A stretch of 64,000 nucleotides of DNA from JACZUI01 sp965216725 (GTDB lineage Bacteria > Actinomycetota > Acidimicrobiia > Spongiisociales > ZC4RG35): the NCBI GenBank assembly GCA_965216725.1, contig CBDCGI010000023.1, positions 62,001-126,000 on the forward strand, written 5' to 3'. Shown in pieces: positions 43,671 to 52,160 of this stretch. Both the position numbers and the translations under genes were made by a program. The number at the start of each line of letters is the position of its first letter. The stretch's first letter is position 1. Under the pieces are notes generated by a model. The model did no database searches. It saw nothing but the letters and a program-made list of their open reading frames with translations, and was not told the origin of the DNA.

Positions 43671-43698
43671 GGGAGCGGGCGCAACTCTACCGCCGGCC

Positions 43699-43938
43699 TC
43701 AGGCCAAGACGAAGGTGAGGATGATGGTGCTGATCCCAAAGAGGACACCCACGACAACCGTGAGCCGGTCGAGGTTTCGCTCGACGACGGTTGACCCGCC
43801 CAGGTTGGAGGTCGACATCCCTCCTCCGAACACGTCGGACAGGCCCCCACCCTTTCCTGAGTGAACAAGTACGAGTGCGGTGAGTCCGATCGTCAACAGG
43901 ACGTGGATCACAATTGCTAGAGCTTCGAGGAACGCCAT
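43699..43938 (-). CDS. secG: Preprotein translocase subunit SecG
   Basis: 79 residues with two membrane helices; FLEALAIVIHVLLTIGLTAL..., the conserved cytosolic loop VHSGKGGGLSDVFGGGMSTS, and the second helix LTVVVGVLFGISTIIL. It assists SecYE in protein export. The neighbours (tRNA-Leu downstream, glycolytic genes upstream) are the usual actinobacterial context (Rv1440). Confidence 0.95.
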   Translation of the reverse strand: MAFLEALAIVIHVLLTIGLTALVLVHSGKGGGLSDVFGGGMSTSNLGGSTVVERNLDRLTVVVGVLFGISTIILTFVLA

Positions 43939-43962
43939 TCGTTAGATCTCAAATAGTTAGGA

Positions 43963-43977
43963 AGCCCGCGCCGGGCT
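43963..43977 (-). terminator. Short hairpin after gpmA
   Basis: AGCCCG-CGC-CGGGCT lies 35 bp after the gpmA stop, followed on the minus strand by TCCTAACTATTT. It may terminate the pgk-tpiA-gpmA transcript ahead of secG. The T-rich stretch is imperfect. Confidence 0.45.
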
Positions 43978-44011
43978 GGTCAATCAGTGTACCAACACCC
44001 TGCCGGTTTCA

Positions 44012-44755
44012 CTATCCGGCCTGCTTTGCAACCTCCTCGGCTGCAGCTTTGGCAGCTTCCTGGTCGCCGAGATAGCGGCTGCCAACGGGCCTCATCTCAC
44101 CGTCCAACTCATACACCAGGGGCAATCCCGTGGGAATGTTCAGTGAGACGATCTCTTTGTCGCCCACGTCGTCCAGATGTTTGACCAAAGCCCGCATCGA
44201 GTTCCCATGGGCCACGACCAATGGCGTCATACCTGCCCGGAGATCGGGAACGATGCAGTCGTACCAGTAAGGGAGCATCCGGTCGACGACGTCGGCCAAA
44301 CACTCGGTCGCCGGCAACACGTCAGGTGCCAAACCTCGATATCGGGGATCGTGAGACGGGTGACGTTCGTCCTCACGATGCAGTGGCGGCGGCGGCACGT
44401 CATAACTACGTCTCCAGGCGAGAACCTGTTCGGCTCCATGCTCGGCGGCCGTCCGCTTCTTGTCCAGGCCTTGCAGAGCGCCGTAGTGCCTTTCGTTCAG
44501 CCGCCATGACCTCCGCACCGGCAGGTATGGCAGGTCCATGACCTCCAATGTCAGCTCGGCCGTCTTGATCGCCCTGGTCAAGAGCGATGTGTGCAGGACG
44601 TCGGGGACGATGCCCTCACCCATCAGGAGGCTGCCCGCCTCTTTGGCCTCGGCCACACCTCGGTCCGTCAGGCCAACATCGGTCCATCCGGTGAATAGGT
44701 TCTCCAGATTCCACGTCGATTGGCCGTGCCGGAGCAGGACGAGGACGTGACTCAT
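44012..44755 (-). CDS. gpmA: 2,3-bisphosphoglycerate-dependent phosphoglycerate mutase
   Basis: 247 residues. LLRHGQSTWNLENLFTGW with the active-site His, RRSWRLNERHYGALQGL, and the second His in VVAHGNSMRALVKHL. It converts 3-phosphoglycerate to 2-phosphoglycerate. ATG at 44753-44755 overlaps the tpiA stop (ATGA); a TTG two codons earlier is less likely. Presence right after tpiA adds a further glycolytic gene to the usual gap-pgk-tpi set. Confidence 0.96.
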   Translation of the reverse strand: MSHVLVLLRHGQSTWNLENLFTGWTDVGLTDRGVAEAKEAGSLLMGEGIVPDVLHTSLLTRAIKTAELTLEVMDLPYLPVRRSWRLNERHYGALQGLDKKRTAAEHGAEQVLAWRRSYDVPPPPLHREDERHPSHDPRYRGLAPDVLPATECLADVVDRMLPYWYDCIVPDLRAGMTPLVVAHGNSMRALVKHLDDVGDKEIVSLNIPTGLPLVYELDGEMRPVGSRYLGDQEAAKAAAEEVAKQAG

Positions 44756-45522
44756 ATCCAATACCTCACAATTGCCGCAAGCTTGTCGGGATCGAGAGAA
44801 GCACCTCCGACGAGCGCTCCATCCACGTCCTTCTTCGCCATGTAATCCTTGATGTTTGCCGGGTTCACCGAGCCTCCATAGAGAATACGGAGCCCCTCGG
44901 CGCCATCACTCGAGATCCGATCGGCAACCAGCTCCCGGATGACCGAACACATCAACCCGGCGTCATCCGGAAGGGCATGGCGACCTGTTCCAATCGCCCA
45001 CACCGGCTCGTAGGCGATGGCGAGTCCGGCGATGTCCGCACCATCGACCCGCCGTAGAGCCTCGGTGACCTGAGACGTCACTACATCCTCAGCCGAGCCA
45101 CTCTCACGCTCTTCCAGAGTCTCACCGACGCAGATGATCGGCGTCATCCCCTGCTTCAAGACTGCACGAGCTTTTTTGTTCACGATCCCGTCGGTCTCAC
45201 CGAAGAGAGCTCTGCGTTCGGAATGGCCCACAATCACATGACGCACCGCCAGCTTCGCCAGCATCTCAGGGGAAACTTCTCCGGTAAAGGCTCCCTTCTC
45301 CTCCCAGTGACAATTCTGGGCACCGAGACCGATACGGAGCCGATCCGCCTCGATCACGGTCTGCACCGATCGCAACGCAGTAAACGGTGGCGCCACCACC
45401 ACCTCCACTCGCTCGTAATCGTCGAGGTCCAGCCGATACGAGAGCTTCTGCACCATCTGGATCGCATCCAGATGAGAAGCGTTCATCTTCCAATTGCCGA
45501 CTATCAAGCTCTTGCGAGTCAT
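44752..45522 (-). CDS. tpiA: Triose-phosphate isomerase
   Basis: 256 residues: VGNWKMN (Lys), VIVGHSERR (His) and IAYEPVWAIGTG (Glu) are the active-site signatures. ILYGGSVNPANI binds phosphate. ATG at 45520-45522; in-frame sequence upstream to 45681 only reads through pgk in another frame. It follows pgk after 13 bp. Confidence 0.97.
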   Translation of the reverse strand: MTRKSLIVGNWKMNASHLDAIQMVQKLSYRLDLDDYERVEVVVAPPFTALRSVQTVIEADRLRIGLGAQNCHWEEKGAFTGEVSPEMLAKLAVRHVIVGHSERRALFGETDGIVNKKARAVLKQGMTPIICVGETLEERESGSAEDVVTSQVTEALRRVDGADIAGLAIAYEPVWAIGTGRHALPDDAGLMCSVIRELVADRISSDGAEGLRILYGGSVNPANIKDYMAKKDVDGALVGGASLDPDKLAAIVRYWI

Positions 45523-45535
45523 CTCCACCTGCTCG

Positions 45536-46672
45536 TCACACCCATCTTTCCAGAACAGCGACGCCGGGCAATTCCGAGCCATCGAGCAGCTCGAGTCCTG
45601 CCCCGCCACCGGTGGAAAGGTGGGAGACCGAGTCGGCGAGTCCCAGCTGGCGAAGAGCAGCTGCAGAATCCCCTCCACCAACGGCCGTGAAGCCGTCGGT
45701 CTCCGCCATGGCCGACGCGATTGATTCCGTTCCTGCTCGGAAGGCGGGATGCTCGAAGACGCCCATCGGCCCGTTCCAGAAGATCAAATCCGAGTCGCGG
45801 ATGACTCCGCCAAATGTTCGTCTCGTCTCCGGACCGATATCCAGACCCATCTGATCTGTCGGCATCTCCCTGCTCCGCACCACGGTGGACACCGCGTCGG
45901 ATTCCAGGGCCGGAGCCACGACAACGTCACTGGGAAGAATGATCTTCTCCTGGTCGCTCCCCTCGACCAGGGGCCTCACCCGATCGATCATCTCTGCCTC
46001 AACCAGAGAAGAACCAACTTCGAAGCCCTTGGCAGCGAGAAGAGTGAAACACATCCCGCCGCCGACCAACATGGCGTCAACTTTCGCGATCAGATTCTCA
46101 ATGACAGCGAGCTTGTCCGACACTTTGGCACCCCCGAGGACAACTGCATAAGGATGCTCGGAGCCATCGAGGAACCGACCGAGTGCCGCCAACTCGGCGT
46201 CCAGCAACGGGCCGGCGACCGATTTCAAGATCTCGGCGACACCCACTGTCGAGGCGTGGGCACGGTGGACAGACCCGAAGGCATCCTGGACAAACAGGTC
46301 GAATCCGTCGGCAAGGCTGGCTGCGAACCCGACGGCATTGCTCATTTCTCCGGCATCGAACCGGGTGTTCTCCATCACTGTGATGTCCGCCGGACGATTG
46401 AAGGCGACCTCGAACTTCGACAGCTCGTCCAGTCGCTCAGCAACCGGCCGCATCGAGAGTTCGGGGTCAGGGCCCTTGGGACGCCCCAGGTGGGAACAGA
46501 CCGCCACAGATGCGCCGGAGGCCACCAAACGCTCCAAAGTGGGAAGGGCCGAGAGCAGCCTGAAATCGTCGGCCACTTCCCCGGAATTGAGCGGGACATT
46601 GAGATCTGATCTCACCAGGACTCGCAACCCGGCAACATCGACCTCGTCGAGCGTGAGATACGGCTTGATCAG
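45536..46672 (-). CDS. pgk: Phosphoglycerate kinase, probable CTG start
   Basis: Full homology begins upstream of the first ordinary start codon. From the TTG at 46627 the protein would start MRVLVRSDLNVPL. The sequence before it in frame, IKPYLTLDEVDVAG, clearly matches the standard Pgk N terminus. The only candidate start there is CTG at 46670-46672, four bases after the yvcK stop, giving 378 residues. Other motifs: SHLGRPKG, VFQDAFGS-like VQDAFGSVHRAH, GGAKVSDK, FWNGPMGVFE and GGGDSAAAL. The CTG start is an inference. Confidence 0.95.
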   Translation of the reverse strand: MIKPYLTLDEVDVAGLRVLVRSDLNVPLNSGEVADDFRLLSALPTLERLVASGASVAVCSHLGRPKGPDPELSMRPVAERLDELSKFEVAFNRPADITVMENTRFDAGEMSNAVGFAASLADGFDLFVQDAFGSVHRAHASTVGVAEILKSVAGPLLDAELAALGRFLDGSEHPYAVVLGGAKVSDKLAVIENLIAKVDAMLVGGGMCFTLLAAKGFEVGSSLVEAEMIDRVRPLVEGSDQEKIILPSDVVVAPALESDAVSTVVRSREMPTDQMGLDIGPETRRTFGGVIRDSDLIFWNGPMGVFEHPAFRAGTESIASAMAETDGFTAVGGGDSAAALRQLGLADSVSHLSTGGGAGLELLDGSELPGVAVLERWV

Positions 46673-46676
46673 AGGG

Positions 46677-47648
46677 TCAACCCCGGGCCTGGACGAGATT
46701 TTCCAATATGAGACCGAGCTTAATTGGGTCGTGCTGAGGCCATTCGGATTCGGTGTCTACTACATCGCCTGGGACCACCACCCACCCCTGGCTGGCCGCC
46801 GCCGCCTCGTCGATCTCCAGAGGTGAATGGCCATCCGGCACGTCAAACGAACCGGTGTTCACCACCAGAGATCCCGGCCCAGCCAAGTTTCCGAGTTCGG
46901 CAACAGCTTGCAGGTGGCCCGATCCATCAAGCCCGAACGTCTCGCCGTCTTGTGTCATCAGATTGAGCACCAGCACACGCGACGCCCCTGCAGCAGCTAT
47001 CGAGTCTGAGACTCCGCTGATCATGAGGGCGGCAATGACCGAGGTGAAGAGGCTCCCGGGACCGATGACGATCTGATCGGCGCCGGCGATAGCCAGCAAT
47101 GCACGCAGCGAAGCCTCGGAATCCGGTGGATCGATGGACAGTTCCGTCAAGTGTCCCCTCGTCGCGGTGATAGCACGCTGCCCGGCAACTTGAGCACCAT
47201 CGACGACGGCTGTCAGCGAAACAGGTTCGTCCGAGATAGGGATTACTGAGCCCACGGTCCCCAACATCCTTTCCGCGGCCGTCACTGCCGATCCAAAATC
47301 GCCGTAGAGCTCGGCAAGACCGGCAAGGATCAAATTCCCCAGCGAATGATCAGCGACATCACCTTGGGCGAAACGATGGGCGAAAAGCTCCGACCACAGC
47401 GAAGGCTCTGGGGTCAGCGCGAGTAGACAGCGGCGGACGTCACCGGGCGGTGGATGGCCGAGGTCGCTCAACCTTCCCGACGACCCGCCGTCGTCGGCCA
47501 CCGACACCAGAGCCGAGATCTCCCCGGCATAGGTCTGAATCGCCTCCAGGGCCGAGGCAAGCCCATGACCACCACCGATGGCGACCACACTCGGGCCCTC
47601 GGGGTCGAGCAGCAAAGGCGCCAGATCGATATCTGTCTGCGGCCTCAA
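46677..47648 (-). CDS. yvcK: Gluconeogenesis factor YvcK/CofD-like
   Basis: 323 residues. VVAIGGGHGLASALEAI, LVSVADDGGSSGRLSDLG and GDVRRCLLAL are characteristic of YvcK, a UDP-GlcNAc-binding regulator of cell-wall and carbon metabolism in Gram-positive bacteria. The TTG at 47646-47648 overlaps the rapZ stop (TTGA) and gives MRPQTDIDLAPLLLDPEG. A longer reading starts inside rapZ. The usual downstream gene whiA is missing. Confidence 0.93.
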   Translation of the reverse strand: MRPQTDIDLAPLLLDPEGPSVVAIGGGHGLASALEAIQTYAGEISALVSVADDGGSSGRLSDLGHPPPGDVRRCLLALTPEPSLWSELFAHRFAQGDVADHSLGNLILAGLAELYGDFGSAVTAAERMLGTVGSVIPISDEPVSLTAVVDGAQVAGQRAITATRGHLTELSIDPPDSEASLRALLAIAGADQIVIGPGSLFTSVIAALMISGVSDSIAAAGASRVLVLNLMTQDGETFGLDGSGHLQAVAELGNLAGPGSLVVNTGSFDVPDGHSPLEIDEAAAASQGWVVVPGDVVDTESEWPQHDPIKLGLILENLVQARG

Positions 47649-48517
47649 CGGTCGATGTCGCGATGCAGCACCGAAGCTTTGATGCCGCTCTCGTTGACTC
47701 TGGCGCCGATCTCCTCGGCGATGGCCACCGAACGATGGTGGCCCCCAGTGCACCCGATGGCGACCGACAGATACGACTTACCCTCGGCCTCGTACCGTGG
47801 AATGAGGAACGCAAGCAGTTCGTCGACTCTGTCGACGAACTCTTTGCCGGAGGGATCGCCGAGGACATAAGACGCAACTTCGGCGTCGGTCCCTCGCTTC
47901 CCCCTAAGCTTTGGCACCCAGAACGGGTTGGGGAGAAATCTCACATCGAGCACCATGTCCACGTCACGTGGAGTGCCATGTTTGAAACCAAAGGATCGAA
48001 CCGAGACCCGCATGGGCCTCGCAGTCTCGACTGACGAGAACAACGCCGTGAGCCGGTCTCGCAGTTCATAGATATTGAGGCTTGACGTGTCGATGACGGT
48101 GTCGGCCATCTCTCTCAGTTCCGCCAACAGGTCACGCTCGGCATCGATCGCCTGCGAGATGGTGTCCAGGCCCAGGGGATGGGGCCTCTTGTTCTCGTCG
48201 TAACGCATGACGATGACGTCGTCGTCGGCGTCGAGGAACACAACTCGGGCGGTGACGCCTCCTCGAGCCAGATCTGTGATCGCATGCTTGAGGGCATCGA
48301 GATTGAGCCCTCCTCTGGAGTCGATTACCACAGCCAGGCGTCCCTGACGTTCCGGGATGTCATGGAACATGGCGACTTCGACGAGCAGCCGTGGCGGAAG
48401 GTTGTCGATGACGGTGTATCCGATGTCCTCGAGCACCTTGGCTGCGGTGGAGCGACCTGCTCCCGACATACCGGTGACCACCAGGACATGGGGATGCTCG
48501 GTTGCCGAAAGTTCCAT
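47645..48517 (-). CDS. rapZ: RNase adapter / nucleotide-binding protein RapZ
   Basis: 290 residues. P-loop VVTGMSGAGRSTAAKVLED, with Arg for the usual Lys (GMSGAGRST rather than GxSGAGKS), then DNLPPRLL, a Walker B VVFLDADDDVIVMRY and the C-terminal GCTGGHHRSV, which is the conserved RapZ-C motif. In actinobacteria it is found next to yvcK and whiA. The Lys to Arg change in the P-loop is common in high-GC relatives. Confidence 0.93.
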   Translation of the reverse strand: MELSATEHPHVLVVTGMSGAGRSTAAKVLEDIGYTVIDNLPPRLLVEVAMFHDIPERQGRLAVVIDSRGGLNLDALKHAITDLARGGVTARVVFLDADDDVIVMRYDENKRPHPLGLDTISQAIDAERDLLAELREMADTVIDTSSLNIYELRDRLTALFSSVETARPMRVSVRSFGFKHGTPRDVDMVLDVRFLPNPFWVPKLRGKRGTDAEVASYVLGDPSGKEFVDRVDELLAFLIPRYEAEGKSYLSVAIGCTGGHHRSVAIAEEIGARVNESGIKASVLHRDIDR

Positions 48518-48529
48518 TCTCGCCGCCGG

Positions 48530-50356
48530 TCAGCTGTGGAGGGAAGCGTACAGGTCGCTCGCCACGTTCCCTGGCACCACCTCGGCCAGATCTTCGACCG
48601 AGGCCTCCCGGATCTTCTTCAACGACCCGAATCTCTTTATGAGATCACGTTTGCGTTTGGGACCAACTCCGGGAACCGCGTCCAAGGCCGAGTCGACCAT
48701 CGACTTCGATCTCAGCTGGCGGTGGTAGGTGACTGCGAATCGATGAGCCTCGTCACGTATCTGCTGCAAAAGATACAGCGCTTCTGCGTCGCGGGGAATC
48801 CGGATCGGCTCCGGCCGACCCGGCATGAATACCTCCTCCATCCTCTTGGCGAGGCCGATGGTGGGGATATCGAGGTCGAGCTCGTCGAGGACCTTGACCG
48901 CCCGGCCCAGCTGTCCGGGACCCCCATCGATTACGATCAATGACGGTGGGTACGAGAACTTCCCTTGCTCGCTCGCCGGCTTGTCCTTTTCGCGGAGGTA
49001 TGCCCCGAACCGCCTTCTGATCGTCTCCTCCATGGAAGCGAAGTCGTCTTGTCCTGTCACCGAACGGATCTTGAATCGCCGATAGTCAGACTTTTTGGCG
49101 ACGCCATCTTCCATCACCACCATCGATGCGACAGTGTTGGTCCCTTGGAGGGTGGAGATGTCGTACGCCTCGATGCGGAGTGGAGCCTCTCCCAGGCCCA
49201 ACTCCTCCTGAAGAGATCGGAGGGCGCGGGCCCGAGCGTTGTGGTCCCGACTCCTTTTGAGGCGGTGTCGTCCGAACGCCTCGGCAGCGTTGGCGGAGGT
49301 GGTCTCCATCAATCTCCGTTTGGCGCCCCGCTGCGGCGCCCGCATCGTCACGGTCGCACCGCGACGTGAGGCCAGCCACTCCTCGAGGAGATCTTTCTCG
49401 GTGGGCTCGGTCAGGACCAATAGCTCTCGGGGTGGCGACTCTTCGCCGTAGAGCTGACGGATTACTCGACCAATGAGCTCGGAATCAGACAGCTCTTCAA
49501 CACGGTCGACGACCGTGCCCCGGCGTCCAACAACCCGACCTCGACGCACGTACAGGACCTGAAACGCCGTCTCCAACTCGTCGCCGTGGAATGCGATGAG
49601 GTCGAAGCTCTCCGGTCTCTCGGTGACTACCTCCTGGCGGAGGGTGGCCCGACGGACGTCTTCGATCCGATCCCGATGCCGGGCGGCAGCTTCGAAGTCT
49701 TTGAGGTCGGAGGCCGCCCACATCCTCGCTTCGAGGTCAGTGATGACGTCCTCGGTGTCACCGCTGAGAAACGATGCCAACCCGTCGACCATCTCTTGGT
49801 ACGCCTCGGGCTCGACGGCGTCTATGCAGGGACCGGAGCATTTCTCGATGTGGAACAGGAGACACGGACGTCCCTGTGCCTCTTGCCGCTCAAAGAGCCC
49901 GTCGGAACAGGTTCGGACGGGAAAGGTTCGCAGGAGCTGGTCCAGCGTCTTGCGGATGGCATAGGTGTGGGCGTAAGGCCCGAAGTATTCGTTGCCCTTC
50001 TTCTTCGAACCTCGCATGACCCTCGCTCTGGGCCATTCGTCTTTCCTGGTCAGCGCCAGATACGGATAGGACTTGTCGTCCACCAGCTTGATGTTGAAAC
50101 GGGGACGATGCCGCTTGATGAGGGAATACTCCAACATGATCGCGGCGACATCGGACTCTGTGATGATCCACTCCACGGAGTTGGCGGTGTCGACCATGGC
50201 CTGGGTACGGGGATGGAGCCCCGTCGTGAAATACGACGACACGCGCGACCGCAGCGACTTCGCTTTCCCCACGTAGATGACCCGCCCATTACGGTCTCGA
50301 AACAGGTAGGCGCCGGGGAGATCTGGGATCTCGGACGGCTTGGGACGTTCGAACAC
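48530..50356 (-). CDS. uvrC: UvrABC system protein C
   Basis: 608 residues. The GIY-YIG nuclease is at the N terminus (GAYLFRDRNGRVIYVGKAKS), followed by the UVR motif near residue 200, the RNase H-like second nuclease (IEAYDISTLQGTNTV, VIDGGPGQLGRA) and a C-terminal helix-hairpin-helix (AVPGVGPKRKRDLIKRFG). The GTG at 50354-50356, four bases after the methyltransferase stop, is chosen; the longer in-frame reading passes through that gene. Confidence 0.96.
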   Translation of the reverse strand: MFERPKPSEIPDLPGAYLFRDRNGRVIYVGKAKSLRSRVSSYFTTGLHPRTQAMVDTANSVEWIITESDVAAIMLEYSLIKRHRPRFNIKLVDDKSYPYLALTRKDEWPRARVMRGSKKKGNEYFGPYAHTYAIRKTLDQLLRTFPVRTCSDGLFERQEAQGRPCLLFHIEKCSGPCIDAVEPEAYQEMVDGLASFLSGDTEDVITDLEARMWAASDLKDFEAAARHRDRIEDVRRATLRQEVVTERPESFDLIAFHGDELETAFQVLYVRRGRVVGRRGTVVDRVEELSDSELIGRVIRQLYGEESPPRELLVLTEPTEKDLLEEWLASRRGATVTMRAPQRGAKRRLMETTSANAAEAFGRHRLKRSRDHNARARALRSLQEELGLGEAPLRIEAYDISTLQGTNTVASMVVMEDGVAKKSDYRRFKIRSVTGQDDFASMEETIRRRFGAYLREKDKPASEQGKFSYPPSLIVIDGGPGQLGRAVKVLDELDLDIPTIGLAKRMEEVFMPGRPEPIRIPRDAEALYLLQQIRDEAHRFAVTYHRQLRSKSMVDSALDAVPGVGPKRKRDLIKRFGSLKKIREASVEDLAEVVPGNVASDLYASLHS

Positions 50357-50360
50357 AACT

Positions 50361-51035
50361 TCAGGGTAGGAGCCGCCACCGACATGCCAGGAGGCGTGGA
50401 ATCCCCTCCTGCCCTTCGAGGAAGTGGTGAGCGGTCTCGTTTGACCTCTCCAGGGACCATCCGGCGTGAGCTGCTGCATTGACAAGTGAGGAAACGCTTC
50501 GGTGGTGAAAGTCGATTGTCAGCGGTCCCGCCGGCTCCGAACTGGACCCTGGCTCGAAGTATTGGCCCGGGCGCCACAAGACTTCGCCGTCGGCATCCGT
50601 GATAGGGGTCGACCCCGGTGCCGTCCACACCGGGTGGTTCATGACGACCACCAGGACACCTCCAGATCTCACCGCCGAGGCGGCTGACCTGAAGAACTCT
50701 GTGTGGTCTGGTACGTGTTCCAGCACCAGAACCGCGTAGGCGCCGTCGTAAGAGCCTCTACGGAAGAAGCCCAACTCAGGCAGCCTCCCGACAACCACAG
50801 GCCCCTCGTCCAGAGCGTAACGGGCCAGCTCGTGACTGAGGTCCACCCCATGGACCTGGGAGCCCGCCTTGGCGACAGCACGCATGATCCTGCCCTCCCC
50901 GGCTCCCAGATCGAGGTAGAGAGACTCGGAATCGGGTTGGAGCAGATCGAGGAGCAACGGCGTCACTACCTCTTCATAAGCCGGATCGATCTCGAGCTCT
51001 TCGAGCCACCACTCGCTCAAATCGGACCAGGCCAC
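50361..51035 (-). CDS. Class I SAM-dependent methyltransferase
   Basis: 224 residues with LYLDLGAGEGRIMRAVAKAG (SAM motif I), DGAYAVLVLEHVPDHTEF (motif post-II) and SGGVLVVVMNHPVW. Substrate unknown; the post-I acidic residue is present (VHGVDLS). GTG start. It lies between the SDR gene and uvrC, probably in one transcript with uvrC. Confidence 0.85.
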   Translation of the reverse strand: MAWSDLSEWWLEELEIDPAYEEVVTPLLLDLLQPDSESLYLDLGAGEGRIMRAVAKAGSQVHGVDLSHELARYALDEGPVVVGRLPELGFFRRGSYDGAYAVLVLEHVPDHTEFFRSAASAVRSGGVLVVVMNHPVWTAPGSTPITDADGEVLWRPGQYFEPGSSSEPAGPLTIDFHHRSVSSLVNAAAHAGWSLERSNETAHHFLEGQEGIPRLLACRWRLLP

Positions 51036-51108
51036 AGACGAAGGCTAGATATGCGACGGAGGTGTGCGCCATGCAGCCCACTCGATTGCGGCGTGACGTG
51101 ATCGAGAG

Positions 51109-52101
51109 TTAGGACCCGACTCCCAAGACTTCCTGGAACCAGGGAAGTGTCCGCTCCAGACCCTCCCGCAGCGGAATCTGGGCCTTCCAATCGAGGATCT
51201 CGAGCGCTTTGGTGGTGTCGGGCCGCCGCACCTTGGGGTCGTCTTCGGGGAGCTCCTGAAACTCGATGCCAGGTTGATTGCCCACGACGTCCTGTACCGC
51301 CTGCGCCAGTTCCAGCATCGTCACCTCTTCGGGGTTGCCGATGTTCACCGGCTCCACCTCGTTTGAGAGCAGCAGCCTGAGGATTCCCTCGACCTGGTCG
51401 TCGACGTAACAAAGCGACCTCGTCTGACTTCCGTCACCAAACACTGGAAGCGGCTGGTTCTGCAGCGCAGCCTTGAAGAATGCAGGTATCGCCCGTCCGT
51501 CGTCGGGCCGCATGTGCGGGCCGTAGGTGTTGAAGATGCGGACAATGCGGGTCGGTAGCCCGTGTTGGCGGTGGTAGGCGAGCGTCATCGCCTCGGCGAA
51601 CCGCTTGGCTTCGTCGTAGACCCCTCGGGGGCCGGTCGGGTTGACGTTGCCCCAGTAAGACTCCGGCTGGGGATTGACCAGGGGGTCGCCATACACCTCC
51701 GAAGTGGAGGCCAGGAAGAAGACTGCATTCTTCTCCAAAGCCAGCCCGAGCCCTTTGTGGGTGCCGAACGCCCCAACCTTGAGGGTGTGGATCGGCCACT
51801 GCAGATAGTCGACGGGTGAGGCCGGTGAGGCGAAGTTGAGGACGAAATCGACCTGGCCCGGGATGTGGATGAACTCGGTGACGTCGTAGTTGATCAGCCG
51901 GAACTTCTCGTCGGCCATCAGATTGGACACGTTGGAGGCGCTACCGGTGATCATGTTGTCCATGCAGGTCACTCGGGCGCCCGAGTAGAGGAGCCACTTG
52001 CACACGTGCGAACCGAGGAACCCGGCACCGCCGAGCACCACCGCGTGCCTACCTTCTAGATCTCTCAACCCACCAAACGTCGACTGACGTGCGTTGAACA
52101 A
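51109..52101 (-). CDS. UDP-glucuronate decarboxylase / NAD-dependent SDR epimerase
   Basis: 330 residues, extended SDR: VVLGGAGFLGSHVCKWLL binds NAD, and YDEAKRFAEAM holds the catalytic Tyr-x-x-x-Lys. FILNFASPASPVDY-like sequence (VLNFASPASPVDYLQWP) and PFGDGSQTRSLCYV-like FGDGSQTRSLCYVDD are hallmarks of UDP-xylose synthase. It makes UDP-xylose from UDP-glucuronate if the assignment is right. TTG start with GGAGGGA eight bases upstream. Confidence 0.88.
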   Translation of the reverse strand: MFNARQSTFGGLRDLEGRHAVVLGGAGFLGSHVCKWLLYSGARVTCMDNMITGSASNVSNLMADEKFRLINYDVTEFIHIPGQVDFVLNFASPASPVDYLQWPIHTLKVGAFGTHKGLGLALEKNAVFFLASTSEVYGDPLVNPQPESYWGNVNPTGPRGVYDEAKRFAEAMTLAYHRQHGLPTRIVRIFNTYGPHMRPDDGRAIPAFFKAALQNQPLPVFGDGSQTRSLCYVDDQVEGILRLLLSNEVEPVNIGNPEEVTMLELAQAVQDVVGNQPGIEFQELPEDDPKVRRPDTTKALEILDWKAQIPLREGLERTLPWFQEVLGVGS

Positions 52102-52160
52102 ACGGAACTCCCTCCAGGGGTCAACATTACATCGGCAACGCTCGCACGAAACTGAGACAA

